Part shown: positions 48,906-52,508 of the stretch, one piece after another
Layout: each line of letters opens with the position of its first letter
Numbering within the stretch: position 1 is the first letter of the stretch
Assembly (NCBI GenBank): GCA_944363565.1
Contig: CALVUI010000005.1
Span: forward strand, 1 to 52,508
Length of the DNA stretch: 52,508 nt
Direction of reading: 5' to 3'
DNA from: an uncultured Bacilli bacterium
GTDB taxonomy: Bacteria; Bacillota_I; Bacilli_A; RFN20; CAG-826
Program-made: the position numbers and the translations under genes
Notes under the pieces: generated by a model
Seen by the model: only the letters and a program-made list of their open reading frames with translations
Database searches by the model: none
Told to the model about the DNA's origin: nothing

Positions 48906-51075
48906 CAAATTAATTGTAACCGAAAGTAGATCGACTGAAGTTTTGGATTCTATAGACAATCCAAATTTTAGTGGTTTTTTCATACAAAAATTTAGAGAAA
49001 AAATGCTAGAAGAAGAGCCAGCCGATACTGTTGATCATATACTTGCAAATTCATATCAATCGATTGGGCTATTTAAAAATCCAAAAAGCGATATCGTTCA
49101 AAAGCCACTAAAAATGCTCTGCTTAGGTAAGGTCCAATGTGGTAAAACATCTTTCTTTTTAGGATCTATCGCACTTGCTTTTGATAATGGATATGACATC
49201 GCTTACGTTTTAGGCGGAACCAAACTTAAATTAAAGAAACAAAACCTAGGACGTATTATTGAATCATTTGATAATAACGAGCGAATCAAAATTTTTGATG
49301 TAAATAGTGGGTTTGACGAAGACATTCGCAAGTTAATAAGCCAGAATTATAAAATAATTTTAGTCATCCTTAAAAATGCAGCCGAAAACACTAATTTGGG
49401 TAAATTAAAGGAGTTTTCTGAAACTTATAGAGACATACCTTCTGTCATTGTTGATGATGAAGGAGATGAGTTCACTCCAGGAGCCGAAAAGGCAAAAAAG
49501 AAGAACAATAAAGCTGGAAGAACTCATGACAAAATTGTCGATATTATTTCTTCATTTAATATCTGCACATTTCTTTCGGTTACTGCCACACCTCAAGCCA
49601 ATTTGCTAATATCTACCTTTGATGGAGTTTCGCCGGATAGGCTTGTTTTGGTAAGACCAGGCAATGGATATACTGGAGGCCACGCATTTTTTGATACTTC
49701 TGACAACCCTCATGTAGTTGAAATTGAAGATAAAGACGATTTTATTGACTCAATTCCTTCTTCATTCAAAGAAGCACTTTATTTCTTTATTTTTTCTTGT
49801 GCTTTAAAAAGATGCGGTGGTGATATTAAGCCCTTTTCCATGCTTGTTCATCCATCATCATTTAACACAATTCAAGATATTGTCGCTGACAGAGTCAAAA
49901 AGTTTATTAATTTCACCATAAAGCCTTCAATTGAAGATAAAAATAGCATCGCTTTTGATGACTTATGCGAAAGTATTAAGAACTCATATGAGACATATAT
50001 TAAAGACAACAGAAAATGTAATTATTCTCTGAAAGAGATTAATGAACAATTATCTGATGTAGTTGCGAACCTTGATATACAAACAATAAATTATAGCAAC
50101 CCTGATTTAGGTTCCGAGGAGGATCTGCCTTTATATAAAATTAAGGTAGGCGGTAACATGCTTGGAAGGGGCTTAACAATCGATAGATTGATTGTGAGTT
50201 ACATTTATAGAGATTCAAAAGAAGCGCAAGTTGATACGATGTATCAAAGATGCAGATGGTTTGGCTATAAATCAAGATACTTCGATGTTTGCAAGGTATA
50301 TATGACAAAAGAATTAAGAGACAAGTTTATTTCTATTGTTTCTAATGAAGATCATATGTGGGGCGCTCTTGAAGCATTTTTGAAATCAAATATAAATATT
50401 AAGAAGTTTAAGAGAGTGTTTTTGCTTGAAAACGATCATTTAGTTTTAACAAGAAGAACCGTAGCTAATACTGTTGTATTGAAAGTTATTTCTTCTGGCA
50501 ACAAACCTGATGAATGTATTGATATCGGCAAAAACGAAAGAGAAAACAACAGGAAAGTGTATATTTCTTTTGCCAAAAAGCATGAGAAAGATGGAACATA
50601 TGTTGATTTTGATAATTCTGTGAATCATAGACAAAGACATTTACTTGTTAATATGAAATTTACTGAAGCATATGATGAGTTCCTTTCTCAATTGCATTAT
50701 GGCTATGGAAGTCCATTTTCTGTGTCCGTATTTCAGACATTGGTAGAAAAAATCAAAAATAATGAACGAGAGGATAAAATACTCATTATGTTCATGAGAT
50801 ATGGAGTAGGTGAACACCGTTCTTCAAATGATGGAGTAACGATATCCAGATTATTTCAAGGTCGTAATGATGGTACAAATTTCAAGGGAGATAGATACCC
50901 TGAAGATGTGAATGGAAATACTTACCAAAACATCCCATTTATTCAAATTCACATGGTTGATCCAGATAATGATCTGCCTCTTTTAGATAACTCTATACCT
51001 TTGATTTCTTACAATAGTCCATATACTGCATCTGTCATAAAGATGGTAACAGGAGATAATATTTATGAAGACTGA
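48892..51075 (+). CDS. Z1-domain superfamily II ATPase
   Basis: 727 aa. Walker A is G79-KVQC-GKT-S87, Walker B VIVD188-D189-E190, motif III TATP (231-234). The Z1-type second lobe has GGNMLGRGLTIDRLIVSY (from about 420) and YQRCRWFGYKSRY (from about 454) with arginine-finger-like residues. Z1 proteins are found beside GHKL ATPases and DNA methylases, and are thought to act as DNA motors or remodellers in defence. Full length with no frameshift. It overlaps both neighbours. Confidence 0.9.
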   Translation: MEINNKLIVTESRSTEVLDSIDNPNFSGFFIQKFREKMLEEEPADTVDHILANSYQSIGLFKNPKSDIVQKPLKMLCLGKVQCGKTSFFLGSIALAFDNGYDIAYVLGGTKLKLKKQNLGRIIESFDNNERIKIFDVNSGFDEDIRKLISQNYKIILVILKNAAENTNLGKLKEFSETYRDIPSVIVDDEGDEFTPGAEKAKKKNNKAGRTHDKIVDIISSFNICTFLSVTATPQANLLISTFDGVSPDRLVLVRPGNGYTGGHAFFDTSDNPHVVEIEDKDDFIDSIPSSFKEALYFFIFSCALKRCGGDIKPFSMLVHPSSFNTIQDIVADRVKKFINFTIKPSIEDKNSIAFDDLCESIKNSYETYIKDNRKCNYSLKEINEQLSDVVANLDIQTINYSNPDLGSEEDLPLYKIKVGGNMLGRGLTIDRLIVSYIYRDSKEAQVDTMYQRCRWFGYKSRYFDVCKVYMTKELRDKFISIVSNEDHMWGALEAFLKSNINIKKFKRVFLLENDHLVLTRRTVANTVVLKVISSGNKPDECIDIGKNERENNRKVYISFAKKHEKDGTYVDFDNSVNHRQRHLLVNMKFTEAYDEFLSQLHYGYGSPFSVSVFQTLVEKIKNNEREDKILIMFMRYGVGEHRSSNDGVTISRLFQGRNDGTNFKGDRYPEDVNGNTYQNIPFIQIHMVDPDNDLPLLDNSIPLISYNSPYTASVIKMVTGDNIYED

Positions 51076-52003
51076 ATTTAAGTACATTGCTGAACTCAAA
51101 GAAGAAGAGTTTGAAACACAAACAGTTCTTCCATTCACAAATGAAGAAGGCAGACCATGTGTTTTAATTAGAAATGCTATCGAAAAACAAAACGTTTTGA
51201 GTGGAGCAACTGATAATCTAGAATACAGATTAAATACCGTAGTAACACATAACGAAAAAATGTATTTTTTCCATATTGTGTCTTGCACTAAAGATGATGG
51301 CTATTCGAAAGAACAATTTAGTATTGCTTACACATATTTGTTCAAATCCATCAAGGAGCCAAAATCTGATTTTGAGATTGGCTCTCTAATAAATTCACTT
51401 GAACAATTATTTAAAATTACTCCTGAAAAAGATAGATTTAAGTTGCATCTTGGAGTTTATGGGGAGCTGTTGTTTCTTAACTATATGCTCGAACACGGTT
51501 GTTCAGATATCATTTCGAGCTATCACTCAAATTTCTTTTCTAAACACGATATCGAAATCGATAGATTAAATAGAATTGAGATTAAAACAACCGTAGGGGG
51601 AAAAAGGATACATCATTTTTCGCACGATCAAATATTTAGAAAAGACGTAAATGTTTATGTTGTGTCCAATATTTTAGAAGAATCTGAAGAAGGCGTTTCC
51701 CTTAACGAATTGTTTGAAAAAGTAATATCAAAAATAATTAATGCAAAAGCGTTATTGTGGTTCGGGCAACTAAAAGGTTTTTGTGGAATCTCGTCATCAA
51801 ATCCTGGACCATCCTTCTCTTACGGTAAAGCTATAAGTGATTTGCGCGTTTTTAACTCAAAAGCACTCCCACATTTAGAAGTAGAAGATACAAAAGGCAT
51901 TTCAAACATATCCTATGATGTTGATTGTGCTACTGCAGAGGAAGAAAACACCGATGATTTTGTAGCCTTTATAAATAAGTTGATAGAGCCAAAACGCGAA
52001 TAA
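51065..52003 (+). CDS. DUF4420 PD-(D/E)XK-type nuclease
   Basis: 312 aa. The core reads GVYGE134LLFL, KHD162IEI and IE172IK174TT, the PD-(D/E)XK metal site with an accessory Glu, as in the DUF4420 family. The N-terminal 120 residues and C-terminal part (VFNSKALPHLEV) are not assigned. It is likely the DNA-cutting subunit of the operon. It overlaps the Z1 gene by 11 bp. The terminator at 52079 probably ends the operon. Confidence 0.82.
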   Translation: MKTEFKYIAELKEEEFETQTVLPFTNEEGRPCVLIRNAIEKQNVLSGATDNLEYRLNTVVTHNEKMYFFHIVSCTKDDGYSKEQFSIAYTYLFKSIKEPKSDFEIGSLINSLEQLFKITPEKDRFKLHLGVYGELLFLNYMLEHGCSDIISSYHSNFFSKHDIEIDRLNRIEIKTTVGGKRIHHFSHDQIFRKDVNVYVVSNILEESEEGVSLNELFEKVISKIINAKALLWFGQLKGFCGISSSNPGPSFSYGKAISDLRVFNSKALPHLEVEDTKGISNISYDVDCATAEEENTDDFVAFINKLIEPKRE

Positions 52004-52078
52004 TTGAGTGTTTGAATCACAATAAATTTGATTTGTTAAGGCGTTTAAGGCGTACAGTAAGGACATATTGAAAGCAAT

Positions 52079-52116
52079 GGTTTGATACGCTAGAAATAGC
52101 TAATCAAGCCTTTTTT
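52079..52116 (+). terminator. Terminator of the defence operon
   Basis: The same hairpin as at 43722: GGTTTGAT/ATCAAGCC, inner GCTA-GAAA-TAGC, followed by six T. Confidence 0.85.
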
Positions 52117-52216
52117 GTGCCAAAATTAGCCAAATTTAGCATTTTTTTAACATTAATTGAGCATAATTCTATTAACGTCCTATTCTCTAACAACGAAGTT
52201 TTACCTCGTGATTTTG

Positions 52217-52273
52217 CACTAAAAACTTTTTATAGCACAATAAACTTTTTGTCTCACAAAAAACTTTTTATCC
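52217..52273 (+). repeat. Three tandem iterons (right array)
   Basis: Units 52217-52235, 52236-52254 and 52255-52273, each 19 bp, sharing the AAACTTTTT core with the left array. Confidence 0.65.
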
Positions 52274-52431
52274 TTTTTGAGAAAAAATCTCGTCAAAGTT
52301 CTACGAAAATATCGAATTTAACCTTGTTTATGTTAAAGTGCTGATAACCATTTGAGGTGTTAATCACGGAATTAATTTTGCATATGTAAATGACAAGTTC
52401 ATACGGAAGTTTTTGTCTGCACTCCATTTCC

Positions 52432-52508
52432 GGGAGTAACCACAATCTTGTGTAAATGACGACGGAGGGGTCATTCCCTCCTCAGACCCCTAGGGGTCGG
52501 CCGGCCGC
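52432..52508 (+). mobile_element. Left end of a second IS256-like element, cut by the window
   Basis: AATCTTGTGTAA and the downstream CCCCTAGGGGT plus GGCCGGCCG match the left end of the complete IS at 43851. The sequence between differs, so this is a related but distinct element. Composition returns to GC-rich. The boundary at GGGAGTAACC is approximate. Confidence 0.6.

Larger units (their letters stand above)
52065..52297 (+). repeat. Right flanking direct repeat
   Basis: About 233 bp, directly repeating 43709-43850 plus 45234-45323 with the IS removed. The hairpin and iterons are the best-conserved parts, while the middle has diverged. Confidence 0.8.
45226..52431 (+). other. AT-rich genomic island with a restriction/defence operon
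   Basis: Base composition and codon use switch abruptly from GC-rich to AT-rich after tRNA-Glu and the IS. All six genes point the same way. The island is bracketed by direct repeats and IS elements and carries no integrase. The start before IS insertion was probably just past tRNA-Glu, about 43709. It ends in view at the second IS. Confidence 0.8.
52004..52508. other. Non-coding stretch at the island right end
   Basis: No convincing gene. It holds the right direct repeat with terminator and iterons (52065-52297), an AT-rich segment with TTTGAGGTG but no start codon in register with a good frame (52298-52431), and the left end of a second IS. A degenerate copy of an operon head is possible. 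Confidence 0.6.

Noticed and set aside
52117-52344. 75-codon open frame in the right flanking repeat
   Set aside because: It runs through the terminator-proximal and iteron sequences, has no Shine-Dalgarno sequence and is not matched by a conserved frame in the left copy.

Overview
The window looks like the chromosome of a low-complexity, anaerobic, fermentative bacterium of the Bacillota/Mycoplasmatota type. The evidence is the gene set: Spx, YlbF, RNase J, CYTH, Rex, a fused AdhE, [FeFe] hydrogenases, and Cof-type HAD and YitT proteins. TGA acts as a stop codon (many ATGA overlaps), so the code is standard. The host part is GC-rich and very compact: co-directional genes overlap by ATGA or TGATG, convergent genes share stop codons, and several intrinsic terminators lie inside coding ends.

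Layout. 1-14 kb: housekeeping genes, namely tRNA-Ser, an RluD-type pseudouridine synthase, phosphohexomutase, HAD hydrolase, trpS, a secreted M6 metalloprotease lipoprotein, Spx, CYTH, a membrane EIIB-like protein, Maf, RNase J, peptide deformylase, YlbF, RsmD and CoaD. 14-25 kb: YitT, then a redox/hydrogen block of rex, adhE, a [2Fe-2S] thioredoxin-fold ferredoxin, a PAS-containing sensory-type [FeFe] hydrogenase, a SpoIIE/PP2C phosphatase, a second [FeFe] hydrogenase with canonical H-cluster motifs, a DUF362 ferredoxin protein and a GDPD. A Rex-box-like site, a palindrome and a cre-like site precede rex. 25-42 kb: envelope and membrane genes (zinc-finger protein, AMP ligase plus DUF1624 acyltransferase, Sel1 protein, heterodimeric ABC exporter, GNAT, Vsr, LRR lipoprotein, MFS, RdgB) and tRNA-Gly. 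42-43.7 kb: gltX and tRNA-Glu(CTC).

Right after tRNA-Glu the composition changes sharply to AT-rich DNA, which runs to about 52.43 kb. This island carries a six-gene restriction/defence-like operon: XRE regulator, an unrecognised 176-aa protein, m5C DNA methyltransferase, MutL/MORC-like GHKL ATPase, Z1-type SF2 ATPase and a DUF4420 PD-(D/E)XK nuclease. It belongs to the family of GHKL/Z1 restriction-modification-like operons known from comparative genomics. The island is bracketed by a direct repeat of about 230 bp made of a hairpin terminator plus three 19-bp iterons. The left repeat is split by a complete IS256-family element (43851-45225, 8-bp target duplication TTTTAGTT). A second, related IS begins at the right window edge.

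A recurrent regulatory feature is a -10 hexamer placed 5-8 nt upstream of the start codon with no Shine-Dalgarno sequence, seen at about ten genes on both strands. It implies leaderless transcripts, unusual for this group, and it was used to choose several start codons here.
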